From an uncultured Gammaproteobacteria bacterium (GTDB lineage: Bacteria > Pseudomonadota > Gammaproteobacteria > Arenicellales > CALHMG01): a stretch of DNA of 43,561 nt. Below the pieces are notes generated by a model, which saw only the letters and a list, made by a program, of their open reading frames with translations, did no database searches and was not told the origin of the DNA. Of the stretch, positions 16,173 to 24,604 are shown piece after piece. A program made the translations under genes and the position numbers. Position 1 is the first letter of the stretch. Each line of letters opens with the position of its first letter. The stretch lies in assembly GCA_938034705.1 (NCBI GenBank), contig CALHMG010000137.1, positions 1 through 43,561 on the forward strand, given 5' to 3'.

Positions 16173-17959
16173 TGAAATTTACGACGCTAGATCTGGGAAC
16201 GCTGCGTGCGTTCACTTTGCACGTTGTCCGTGCGGCGGTGCCATTTCTCAAATGGCTCCCTGAGTCCGTCAAGCCTGCAATTCTGAAGGCAGATCTTGTC
16301 GCCGGCATCACCACGGGTCTCGTGGTCGTCCCTCAGTCCATGGCCAACGCCCAGCTGGCCGGACTGCCGCCCTACGTCGGGCTTTACGCGAGCTTTTTGC
16401 CGGCAATTGTCGCCGCACTGTTTGGTTCGTCGCGCCAACTCTCAACCGGGCCGGTGGCCGTGGTGTCGCTGCTGACGGCGGCCGCGCTCGAGCCCATGGT
16501 CAGGATGAACCCCGACAGTTACGTCGTTTATGCCGTCGTGCTGGCTATTGTCGTCGGCGTCTTTCAGCTGATGCTCGGGTTGCTGCGACTGGGCGTCATC
16601 GTGAACTTTCTGTCGCATCCTGTGGTTGTCGGTTTCACCAATGCGGGTGCGATTATCATCGCCGCATCACAGCTGCCCAAACTGCTCGGCATCGACCTGC
16701 CGCCGACCGAGCATTTGTATGAACAACTCTGGGAGCTCGCGCGAGCGGTGCCGGCAAACACGCATCTACCTTCGCTTGGCATCGGCATCGTTGCAGGCGC
16801 GATCATTCTCGGCATCAAACGTTTTGCTCCGCGTATCCCCGGCATTCTGTGCGCGGTAGTTCTGACTACCGTAGCGTCGTGGTACTTCAACCTCGAGAGC
16901 ATGGGCGTGAAAGTGATCGGCGTCGTGCCCGGCGGCCTGCCAAAAATCGAGGTGCCGGCCCTGGTATGGGCTGAGTGGCTCAAGCTGATCCCGGTCGCGG
17001 TTGCCATCTCTATCATCGGATTCATGGAATCGATATCCATTGCGAAATCCATGGCCGGCCAGACTCGTCAGCGCCTCGACCCGAATCAGGAACTCATCGG
17101 GCAGGGACTGGCCAATATTATTTCAGGGTTCAATCAGGGCTGTCCGGTCTCCGGATCGTTCGCGCGATCTGCCGTGAATTTTGGTGCCGGGGCAAAAACC
17201 GGCATGTCCTCAATCGTCACCGGCATCACGGTTGCGGTAACGCTGGTCTCGCTGACCAAACTTCTTTATCACCTGCCGTTGCCGGTGCTGGCCGCAATCG
17301 TCATCACGGCCGTAGTTAATCTGGTTAACGTGCGCGCAGTCGTCGCGGCCTGGCAGGTGCATCGTGACGACGGCATCATCGCAGTGGTGACGTTCCTCGC
17401 GATCGTGGTGATGGCACCCCATCTGGAAACGGGGCTGCTGTTCGGTGTGCTGCTGTCGCTGGCGCTCTATCTTGCGCGCACAATGCGGCCGACCGTAACC
17501 GAACTCAGTCGTCATGCAGACGGTACGCTGCGGCCTGTTGATCTGTTCGATCTGGAAAGCTGTCCCAGTATCTCGATGTTGAGATTCGACGGTTCACTTT
17601 ATTTCGCGAACGCGCCCGCTTTTGAAAGCCTGATTCTGCAGAAGGTAGCGACACATCCAGAGCTCAAGTTTGTAGTGCTGGATGCCCAGTCGATCAACGA
17701 GATCGACGACACCGGTATCCACGTCCTGACAACGCTTGAGGAACGTCTGAAGGCTTCAGGAATCGAACTGCTTTTCGCCAGAACCAAGCGGCAAATTACT
17801 CGACCGCTCGCTCGCATAGGTTTTCTCGACAAGGACCGCGATGCCAAGATGTTCAACATTCGAAATCAGGCCATCATGTATGCGTGGTCCAAGATTGATC
17901 ACTGCCCCAAAGAAGGCTGCACGCAATCCTGTCCGCTCAGGCGCCACACCACCAACTAA
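16172..17959 (+). CDS. SulP (SLC26) anion transporter with STAS domain, copy 2
   Basis: 595 aa, closely similar in layout to the preceding gene: PQSMANAQLAGLPPYVGLYASFLP, GSSRQLSTGPVAVVSLLTAAAL, GFTNAGAIIIAASQL, a STAS domain with VVLDAQSINEIDDTGIHVL, and the same NQAIMYAWSKI plus C-x4-C-x3-C tail (Cys578, 583, 587). The start is a TTG with no ribosome-binding site. The in-frame stop at 16151 leaves no ATG choice near it, so translational re-initiation from the first gene is likely. Core helices are conserved but loops differ, for example EPSEHQYETVYN versus LPPTEHLYEQLWE, so the two may differ in substrate or work as a hetero-oligomer. Its stop overlaps the convergent SGNH gene. Confidence 0.92.
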   Translation: MKFTTLDLGTLRAFTLHVVRAAVPFLKWLPESVKPAILKADLVAGITTGLVVVPQSMANAQLAGLPPYVGLYASFLPAIVAALFGSSRQLSTGPVAVVSLLTAAALEPMVRMNPDSYVVYAVVLAIVVGVFQLMLGLLRLGVIVNFLSHPVVVGFTNAGAIIIAASQLPKLLGIDLPPTEHLYEQLWELARAVPANTHLPSLGIGIVAGAIILGIKRFAPRIPGILCAVVLTTVASWYFNLESMGVKVIGVVPGGLPKIEVPALVWAEWLKLIPVAVAISIIGFMESISIAKSMAGQTRQRLDPNQELIGQGLANIISGFNQGCPVSGSFARSAVNFGAGAKTGMSSIVTGITVAVTLVSLTKLLYHLPLPVLAAIVITAVVNLVNVRAVVAAWQVHRDDGIIAVVTFLAIVVMAPHLETGLLFGVLLSLALYLARTMRPTVTELSRHADGTLRPVDLFDLESCPSISMLRFDGSLYFANAPAFESLILQKVATHPELKFVVLDAQSINEIDDTGIHVLTTLEERLKASGIELLFARTKRQITRPLARIGFLDKDRDAKMFNIRNQAIMYAWSKIDHCPKEGCTQSCPLRRHTTN

Positions 17960-19029
17960 CGTTCTGTTGTGACGTGCATCGCCAGGTGATTCTCGATTGC
18001 GTTAACCAACACGCCTGCGGCGACCCTGTGACCGTGCTTGTTCCAGTGCCCGTCATGCCGAAAGTGAAAGTCGTGCAGCGGATCAGCGCTGCGATCAAAT
18101 TCGATCAGCGGATCGACAACATTGATGTCCGCCGCCTTCAACGCCTTTACGAGTGACTGATGAGTAGCACGAGCCCCGGCGCGTGTATCGTCAACGTACA
18201 CCTGTCGTGATGGAATAATCAGAACAACCAGCTGACGCCCCGTGGCAAGACGCTTCAGCTGTTCGACGGTGGATTCGACCTGTGCCAGAGACTGGGGAGT
18301 CAGTTCAGGCAAACCGCCCGGAGCTATCGCGCCTAACGATGTCGCACCATCGCGGGCCCACCGGGTCGAATGAACCACCGCGGTGAATGCTCGCCAGGCG
18401 GCGGATGCATTACCCAGTACTCGCTTCAGGTTCACAAGTGGCGGCGCATCGATCACGCGCATCATATCGGCGCGTTCGGCGTCATAGTCGATGACGTCAT
18501 TCTCGACGCAAAGCCCGATGACGACACGGGACGTATCCGCACCCTGGCTGTCAGCATAGTTGAGCAACATTTCGTAGTGTCGAATATTTCCGGGTGCTGC
18601 GAGATTAAAAACTTGCGCGCCGATCGCCCTGTCGAGCAGATCTCCAAAACGCCTTGACTCATCGACCCCCCAACCGAAACTGAATGAATCACCAACAACA
18701 ATCCAGTCTTCGAATTTTACGTCTTCGATCTCTTTGGAGTCGCGAAAGCCCGCACTGTTAAATCGAACGCTGACGTCATAGTCGCCGGTGTTTTTGGTCT
18801 GACGCATTTCGCGGCTTCTCGGTCCGGAAAACACGTTGCGAGTCTTGTCAAAAACAAACCGGATTTCATTGGCGGGCGAATATTGCGGCATGATAATCCG
18901 GACCCCCGCTTCCAGGGCCCCGGCTCCCAGCAGCAACCCGGCGGTCACGCTCAGGATGCGCGTCAAGAACCTGCCTGAACGCGCGCCGTCAGCCACAGAA
19001 GCGTCTCCCGGCATTGCCTCGGGGCACAT
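17956..19029 (-). CDS. Membrane-anchored SGNH/GDSL hydrolase-like protein
   Basis: 357 aa. An N-terminal hydrophobic segment (FLTRILSVTAGLLLGAGALEAGV) is a signal anchor, placing the rest in the periplasm. The SGNH block I serine is visible in VVGDSFSFGWGV and the C-terminal Asp/His pair in DFHFRHDGHWNKHGHRVAAG, a DGHWN-x-G-H form also seen in AlgJ/AlgX-like O-acetyltransferases and related esterases. It could acetylate or de-acetylate an exopolysaccharide or envelope glycan, but no alginate or capsule genes are nearby. The start may be the ATG at 19029 or one at 19014. Its 3' end overlaps the SulP stop by four bases; the gene upstream is 106 bases away. Confidence 0.75.
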   Translation of the reverse strand: MCPEAMPGDASVADGARSGRFLTRILSVTAGLLLGAGALEAGVRIIMPQYSPANEIRFVFDKTRNVFSGPRSREMRQTKNTGDYDVSVRFNSAGFRDSKEIEDVKFEDWIVVGDSFSFGWGVDESRRFGDLLDRAIGAQVFNLAAPGNIRHYEMLLNYADSQGADTSRVVIGLCVENDVIDYDAERADMMRVIDAPPLVNLKRVLGNASAAWRAFTAVVHSTRWARDGATSLGAIAPGGLPELTPQSLAQVESTVEQLKRLATGRQLVVLIIPSRQVYVDDTRAGARATHQSLVKALKAADINVVDPLIEFDRSADPLHDFHFRHDGHWNKHGHRVAAGVLVNAIENHLAMHVTTER

Positions 19030-19135
19030 GGCAGTAGATCTTTCGAGCTTTCAGATGCGCATTGGACATCTTGAAGTTCTAGCACACGGTCGAAATACCA
19101 TGCGCCGCCGGTGACCGATGGTCCGGCTGACTCGA

Positions 19136-20185
19136 TCAGGTACCCGACGCGAGCAGTTCGGTTAAGTCGTTTTCGTAGCCAAACACTCCAGGACCACCAC
19201 CTGTGTGAACGTAGAGTATGTTTTTGCCGGCCGGCGTCGCGCGAGCCAGTGACATCGCCCCGGCCATGGACTTGGCCGTGTAGACCGGGTCGACCACCAG
19301 ACCCTCATATCGTGCGGCGCACTTCAGCGCCTCTATGGTGGGTGGATTGAGTTTGCCGTAACCCGGCGCGAGAAACGCGTCGTCGACGCGCACGTCGGAT
19401 TCATCAACGACCGGGTCTATTCCCATCATTCCCTCGATTTCTCGGCACAGACCAAACACACGGGGTTGCTGCAGCGCGGCGGCTCGACGTACGCATATGC
19501 CTTTGACCGGGATCGTGCAGTCCGCGAGCTTGAGACCGACAACAAGGCCCGCGTGGGTGTGCCCCGAACCTGACGCGACAACGATTGCATCGACATCGAG
19601 CTGTTGCTCGACAATTTGATCGAGGATCTCGCCTGCGGCACCAACGTACCCCAGACCTCCAACAGGCTTGTGACCGGTACTGAGATGCACCACGTACGGA
19701 CTGCGGCCCTCTTCGCGCAACCGGTCCGCAAGCTCGTCGAGTTGACGATCCGCGCCCGCCTCATCTTCACCGGCGCCTTCGGTGTAGTAAGAGACACTGG
19801 CTCCAAACAGATGATCGAGCAGAACGTTACCCGAGTTTTTGTACGCGTGATCGTATTTGGGCACACGATCTTCCAGCTGAACGTGACACTCCAGACCGAG
19901 CTTGGCCGAGGCGGCCGCCGCACAGCGCACATAGTTGGACTGCGTTGCGCCCGTGATAAGAATCGTATCTGCCCCGCTTTGCAGCGCGTCCCCGAGATAG
20001 AACGAAAGCTGACGAATTTTGTTTCCACCAAAGGCAAGACCGGTGCAGTCATCGCGCTTGATGTAAAGAGAGGCGGATCCGCAGAATTCACTCAATCGAG
20101 GCATGGGTTCAAGCGGCGTTGGCAAATGCCCCAGGGTTGCGACCGGGAACTTCGACAGTGCGCGCGATATGGGATCACTTTGCAT
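19136..20185 (-). CDS. PLP-dependent D-cysteine desulfhydrase / ACC deaminase family enzyme
   Basis: 349 aa, typical for this tryptophan-synthase-beta fold group. The PLP lysine is Lys56 in GLAFGGNKIRQL; the phosphate/carboxylate loop is TGATQSNYVRCAAAAS; the glycine-rich region is VVASGSGHTHAGL. Related enzymes release H2S and pyruvate from D-cysteine, open 1-aminocyclopropane-1-carboxylate, or cleave L-cysteate to sulfite (CuyA). The YIKRDDCTGLAFGGNK and CHVQLEDRVP segments resemble the D-cysteine desulfhydrase/CuyA branch more than ACC deaminase, from memory. It lies 18 bases after gluconokinase with an AGAGAG ribosome site, so it is probably the last gene of the yhhQ-gnd-gntK run. No sulfite exporter or other cysteate gene is beside it. 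Confidence 0.82.
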   Translation of the reverse strand: MQSDPISRALSKFPVATLGHLPTPLEPMPRLSEFCGSASLYIKRDDCTGLAFGGNKIRQLSFYLGDALQSGADTILITGATQSNYVRCAAAASAKLGLECHVQLEDRVPKYDHAYKNSGNVLLDHLFGASVSYYTEGAGEDEAGADRQLDELADRLREEGRSPYVVHLSTGHKPVGGLGYVGAAGEILDQIVEQQLDVDAIVVASGSGHTHAGLVVGLKLADCTIPVKGICVRRAAALQQPRVFGLCREIEGMMGIDPVVDESDVRVDDAFLAPGYGKLNPPTIEALKCAARYEGLVVDPVYTAKSMAGAMSLARATPAGKNILYVHTGGGPGVFGYENDLTELLASGT

Positions 20186-20203
20186 GGCAGACTCTCTGTT
20201 TAG

Positions 20204-21676
20204 TCACTCGAATTCAATTCCGAAAAGTTTACGCTCAAATTCAACCTGACGATCCCGCTGAGACGCAAATTCAGCCTTCAGCTGCCGATCAGGTGTAAGA
20301 CTGAACGCGACATCGGGTTCGTCGATCACAACACCCTCTCTCGAAAGAACGTACGCCACGGCCCCGCGAATTGATGCGTCGCTGACACTGCAGACCTCTA
20401 TCGGCTCACCGAGAACATTGCACAGACGCTGCATCGCGCTGCGTCGTGTCGCAAGTCCACCGGAGACAATGATGCGCTTCACTTCCCGGGTCTTGCTGAG
20501 AGCATCCACAATCAGCGCCAGCCGATGGTAGGCAGATTCGAGTGTGGCCTGGGCAATATCAAGGCTGGTTGTGGACTGGGTCAAACCGAATATCCCGCCC
20601 GTAAGATCATCGCGCCAGCGCGGCGCACGCTCGTTAAGCCAAAAGGGTAAAACACTCAAGCCATGTTCAGGTGCCGGACGTGACTCGAGAAGGTCTTCGA
20701 ACGCATCGTACGAATCCGGTATCTCAAGCTCCCGCCAGCACCACTGCAATAGACTTGCCAGATTGGAAACGGCGCCGCCTACGAGATACCGTGACTCGTC
20801 GAGACGATAGCCAAACAGACCGTAAGGTGCGTCCAGGTTTTCGCCGCTTTCCATCAGTCTGACCGCGCCACTGGTGCCGAGGTTTATCGCCGCAACACCC
20901 GGTCGATCACCTCCACTACCAAGATTGCTTGCGGCACCGTCGCCAATCGCCGCATACCAGCGGGCATCCGTCAGATCTTCGAGACCATGCTGCACCAGTC
21001 GCGTGTGATCAGGCCGTTGCGGCCCCGGGTCCAGCCGGGGCAGCTGCTCGGCAGCCACGTCACAGATCTCTCGCATTTGGCTGTCCCAGGTCTGGGTCTG
21101 CGCGTTGTACAGACCGGTCGCGCTGGCCATACCCGGTGCGCACACGTTTATTCCTGCGATCTCGCGATAGATGTATTCCGCCGGAGAGACCCAGAACGCG
21201 ACTCGCTCACAAAGCGTCCGGTCGGCGCCCAGCGCCAGTAGCTTACCCGGCCAGAAACTCGCATGAAGCATGCACCCGGTCCGTTGGTGCGTTGCGCGCG
21301 CATCGAGCTGCTCGCGGAGCTTTGCTGTCTCGTGCGCGCCTCGGGAATCAGCCCAGGTGATTACACGGGTAAGCGGTTCGCCGGTGGTATCCAGACCCAA
21401 AAGACTGTGCCAGAGCGAGGAAGCGCCAACCGCGACAATCTTGCGACCCGGATAAAGACTGGAACAGTTAACAAGCGTTTGTTGCGTGCATTCAATCGCG
21501 GCCGCAAGCATGTCGGCCGGGTCCAGTTCTGCCCGGCCTTCGTTATCGGTCAGCAGCCGATAGCTCTTGCGGCTCTGGGTTCCTTCAAGCAGCTGAGCAG
21601 TCGAATCGAACACCGCAGTTCGCAAACTGGAGGTGCCGATGTCAAATGCAAGAAAAACGCCCGTCTTTTCTTCCAT
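20204..21676 (-). CDS. FGGY-family carbohydrate kinase, probable gluconokinase
   Basis: 490 aa from the ATG at 21676, whose first base is the last base of the gnd stop (TGATG); a GTG one codon earlier is possible. FGGY kinases phosphorylate sugars and polyols with ATP. The N-terminal phosphate loop is FLAFDIGTSSLRTAVFD, the second domain begins with GDGAASNLGSGG and AINLGTSGAVRLM, and the adenosine region is RIIVSGGLATRRSAMQRL. The tight coupling with 6-phosphogluconate dehydrogenase strongly suggests gluconate as substrate, feeding 6-phosphogluconate to Gnd. Xylulokinase-like activity is an alternative from family alone. Confidence 0.85.
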   Translation of the reverse strand: MEEKTGVFLAFDIGTSSLRTAVFDSTAQLLEGTQSRKSYRLLTDNEGRAELDPADMLAAAIECTQQTLVNCSSLYPGRKIVAVGASSLWHSLLGLDTTGEPLTRVITWADSRGAHETAKLREQLDARATHQRTGCMLHASFWPGKLLALGADRTLCERVAFWVSPAEYIYREIAGINVCAPGMASATGLYNAQTQTWDSQMREICDVAAEQLPRLDPGPQRPDHTRLVQHGLEDLTDARWYAAIGDGAASNLGSGGDRPGVAAINLGTSGAVRLMESGENLDAPYGLFGYRLDESRYLVGGAVSNLASLLQWCWRELEIPDSYDAFEDLLESRPAPEHGLSVLPFWLNERAPRWRDDLTGGIFGLTQSTTSLDIAQATLESAYHRLALIVDALSKTREVKRIIVSGGLATRRSAMQRLCNVLGEPIEVCSVSDASIRGAVAYVLSREGVVIDEPDVAFSLTPDRQLKAEFASQRDRQVEFERKLFGIEFE

Positions 21677-23094
21677 CACTCTGGGGACTGACTCGACCAG
21701 TCGCTATGGAACATCTGACCGCGACTGCTGTCGACTCTCTCAAAAGTGTGCGCACCAAAACAGTCCCGTAGCGCCTGAATCATGTTGGCAGACGTGCGGC
21801 GACTGCGCATTGCGTCTACGAACCCGACAGCGCTGGCGAGGCACGGCACGGGCAGGCCGGCTTCTACACACGCAGCCACAACGCGTCGAAGACCGGGCAG
21901 TCGGCGCTTGAACTCGTTCGCAAACCAGGGATCCCCGAAAAGAACCGCGAGTGAAGGATCACGGTCAAAAGCTGCCGCGATCGGTTCGAGCATGGCGCTT
22001 CGAATGATGCAGCCACCACGCCAGAGGCGCGCAATATTGCTCAGGCGAAGCTCCCAGCCGTATTCCCCTGAAGCGGCCGACATCAGCATGAATCCCTGTG
22101 TGTAGCTCACCGCCCTGGCGACAAAAAGGGCATCAGCGAGGTCCGACTCAAAAGCCGTATCATCATCGACCGTGAGCACTGCCGGTTGATCAAAAATGGA
22201 CGAGAGTGCCGCTCGTTCGTCGATTCGCGACGAAACACAGCGCGCAAATACGGCTTCGGCAATCAACGACACGGGTGTACCGAGATCCAGCGCCGAGATA
22301 CCCGTCCACTTACCCGTGCCTTTCTGGCCCGCGGCATCAAGAACTTTTTCAATCAACGCCGTGCCGTCAGCGTCGCGCTTGCGCAGAACATCCACGGCAA
22401 TCTCAAGCAGATAGCTCTCGAGATCTCCGGCATTGAATCGGGCGAATAAATCTGCGATGTGCTCGTGGCTGCGACCGAGACCGCGGTGCATCAGATCGTA
22501 GACTTCGGCAATGACCTGCATGTCGCCATATTCGATGCCGTTGTGCACCATCTTGACGTAGTGTCCAGAGCCGCCGTCGCCAACCCAGTTACAGCAGGGT
22601 TCGCCGTTGAATCTGGCACTGATTGCCTCGAGTAACGGCTGCACCTCGGACCACGCCGTTGGATCACCTCCGGGCATCAGCGCCGGACCGTTTCTCGCAC
22701 CTTCTTCTCCACCCGAAATTCCGCTGCCTATGAACCGCAGGCCTTTTGACGCAAGAAGATCACAGCGTCGATTGGTGTCCGCAAAATTACTGTTGCCGAG
22801 ATCAACGACAATGTCATTTCGATCCAGCACTTCGTCAAGCGCCCGGAGCGTTTCGTCAACGATGTCCCCAGCCGGGACCAGCAGAAGGATCACGCGCGGC
22901 GCTTCAAGAGAAGCCGCGAGCGCTGCAAGAGAATCCGTTGTTTTGGCGGCCGGGTGAGCCATCGTGAGTTCTGCCCGGGCCTGCTGATCAACATCGTATG
23001 CGATCAGCTCGAAGTTGTTGTTCAGTATGTTCTGGGCCAGCGCACGCCCCATGACACCAAGACCAACCAGACCCACTTTGCGAGGCTTGCTCAT
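21676..23094 (-). CDS. gnd: 6-phosphogluconate dehydrogenase, decarboxylating
   Basis: 472 aa, standard length for Gnd, the cytoplasmic NADP-dependent enzyme that converts 6-phosphogluconate to ribulose 5-phosphate and CO2. The Rossmann motif is GLVGLGVMGRALAQNI; substrate loops are SGGEEGARNGPALMPGG and GHYVKMVHNGIEYGDMQ with the catalytic lysine; the C-terminus has KGTGKWTGISALDLGTPV and CFGAHTFERVD. It has an AAAGG site before the ATG. It lies eight bases after yhhQ and is coupled to gluconokinase, forming a gluconate/pentose-phosphate module. Confidence 0.95.
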   Translation of the reverse strand: MSKPRKVGLVGLGVMGRALAQNILNNNFELIAYDVDQQARAELTMAHPAAKTTDSLAALAASLEAPRVILLLVPAGDIVDETLRALDEVLDRNDIVVDLGNSNFADTNRRCDLLASKGLRFIGSGISGGEEGARNGPALMPGGDPTAWSEVQPLLEAISARFNGEPCCNWVGDGGSGHYVKMVHNGIEYGDMQVIAEVYDLMHRGLGRSHEHIADLFARFNAGDLESYLLEIAVDVLRKRDADGTALIEKVLDAAGQKGTGKWTGISALDLGTPVSLIAEAVFARCVSSRIDERAALSSIFDQPAVLTVDDDTAFESDLADALFVARAVSYTQGFMLMSAASGEYGWELRLSNIARLWRGGCIIRSAMLEPIAAAFDRDPSLAVLFGDPWFANEFKRRLPGLRRVVAACVEAGLPVPCLASAVGFVDAMRSRRTSANMIQALRDCFGAHTFERVDSSRGQMFHSDWSSQSPE

Positions 23095-23102
23095 TGGGCC
23101 TT

Positions 23103-23720
23103 TCAGGTCAGAGCGTTAGCTGGTCGCGTCACGATCATCAGCGCTCTGAACGGAACCAGCATGGCCAGCGCGACGAGAAGCTTCACGCCGTAGTCACCCA
23201 GCGCCCACGTCATCCAGGGCAACCCGGTACCAACAAACGCGATTGAAAAGAACAGGGCGGTGTCTATGATCGATGCCAGCGTAGACGACACTACGGGAGC
23301 TTTCCACCAAGCTCCATGACGAAGCCTGTGAAAAAGCTGCGTATCAAAAAGCTGTGCCGCCAGAAAAGCGCTGCCTGATGCGAGCGCGATTCTCCAGTCG
23401 GCCACCTTGATCGAGATCAGAACCGCAAGTGCGAAACCCACCAGCACGACAATTCTCGCGGCACCGGTTCCGAGTCGGCGGTTGGTCAGATCGTTGACAA
23501 GAAATGCGATCGGGTAGGTGAACGCGCCCCAGGTCAGGAGTTCGTTGATCGGTATTCCAAATATTCCAGTCACGCCGTTGGCGAGGCCAGCGGGCACCTG
23601 CTCCGGTTGAACAGGAAACTGCACCAGGTAGTTGGACGCGACGACGACTGCCACCATGGCGATCGTTGCGAGCACAACACCCGGACGCAGGAAGTAACTG
23701 GCGGTATTCGAATTCATCAT
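23103..23720 (-). CDS. yhhQ: Queuosine precursor transporter, YhhQ/VUT family
   Basis: 205 aa with about six hydrophobic segments. The family imports queuosine precursors (preQ0/preQ1) through the inner membrane. Family features seen are FTYPIAFLVNDLTNRRLG in an early loop, ASGSAFLAAQLFDTQLFHRLR in the middle, and SSTLASIIDTALFFSIAF near the end. It is the first gene of a minus-strand run with gnd and the kinase, an unexpected partnership that probably reflects shared transcription only. The 46-base gap to the M23 gene is too short to hold a preQ1 riboswitch plus promoter, and I see none. Confidence 0.88.
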   Translation of the reverse strand: MMNSNTASYFLRPGVVLATIAMVAVVVASNYLVQFPVQPEQVPAGLANGVTGIFGIPINELLTWGAFTYPIAFLVNDLTNRRLGTGAARIVVLVGFALAVLISIKVADWRIALASGSAFLAAQLFDTQLFHRLRHGAWWKAPVVSSTLASIIDTALFFSIAFVGTGLPWMTWALGDYGVKLLVALAMLVPFRALMIVTRPANALT

Positions 23721-23766
23721 CAGGGTTCTTTAAATAGAAAATTGAGCGCAACAGCCTGCCGGACGG

Positions 23767-24600
23767 TTATTGATCAGAGGCCGGCATGTCGCCAACAAGC
23801 TGTCGTGGATCGATTCGCAGCTTGAACAGGTTCATGCGCCAGTCCAGATGCGGGCCGGTGACCCGGCCACTGTCTCCAATCGTGGCGATGATATCGCCCT
23901 GACGTACCACCTGTCCCACCTTTACGGTCACGGTGTCCAGGTGCAGAAATGACGAAGACAGCCCGTGCCCGTGATCGAGCATGATTGTTCCGCCCGAATA
24001 GTACATGTCCGCGTGAGCCACCGTAATTATTCCGCTCGCGGGCGCCTTCACCGGCGTTCCCTTGGGCGCGGCGATGTCGAGACCAAAATGTGGCCGGCGA
24101 GGCTTACCGTTGAAATATCGCTGGCTGCCGTAGACGCCTGAAATTGGCCCAATGGCAGGCCAGATGAACGTCTCGAGAAAATCGGTGCGCGCGTCGTCGC
24201 GTTTGCGCGCAATCCCGATCAGTCGATTGTCCGCGCGGATCCGCTTCAGGGTCGACTCTGGTGGTGAGACGTATTTCTTGGCGACACCTTCGATTTTCTG
24301 AATATCGTATTTGCGCTTCGCGACATTAAAGACATGTTGCTCCTGAAGCTTGTTCGGGTAGGTGATCACAACGGTGGACGTGTCTGGATGGTCACGGTTA
24401 AAGCCGATCAGAAAATCACCGTTGGGAGAAACCCTGACCTCTTTGCCATCGATTGACGCCCGGGATCCAGGCGGCACTGACGCAAACAGCAAACCGCCCT
24501 GCTCGACCTTACCCCTGTAGGTGAATTCACCGGCCTCGACGACGCCGATCGAGAGCAAAACCAGTGAAAGCATCCACACACTCTTAATGAGTCGTAACAT
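23767..24600 (-). CDS. Secreted M23-family peptidase-like protein with HLD in place of HxH
   Basis: 277 aa from the ATG at 24600, which has an AAAGGGAT site; an upstream extension overlaps the previous gene. A signal peptide (MLSLVLLSIGVVEA) leads to the periplasm. Residues 30-110 form an Ig-like or beta domain and about 165-255 the LytM/M23 fold: HFGLD (His171, Asp175), GIITVAHADMYYSGGTIMLDHG, and FLHLD with His220. The last zinc motif, normally HxH, reads His251-Leu-Asp253, so the final ligand is Asp. M23 enzymes cut peptidoglycan cross-bridges; degenerate members act as amidase activators (EnvC/NlpD type). Activity here is uncertain. It begins four bases after the HslV-like gene. Confidence 0.85.
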   Translation of the reverse strand: MLRLIKSVWMLSLVLLSIGVVEAGEFTYRGKVEQGGLLFASVPPGSRASIDGKEVRVSPNGDFLIGFNRDHPDTSTVVITYPNKLQEQHVFNVAKRKYDIQKIEGVAKKYVSPPESTLKRIRADNRLIGIARKRDDARTDFLETFIWPAIGPISGVYGSQRYFNGKPRRPHFGLDIAAPKGTPVKAPASGIITVAHADMYYSGGTIMLDHGHGLSSSFLHLDTVTVKVGQVVRQGDIIATIGDSGRVTGPHLDWRMNLFKLRIDPRQLVGDMPASDQ

Positions 24601-24604
24601 ATCG

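Noticed and set aside
23721-23766. preQ1 riboswitch before the queuosine-precursor transporter
   Set aside because: Only 46 bases separate the genes and no C-rich stem or A-rich tail arrangement is visible.
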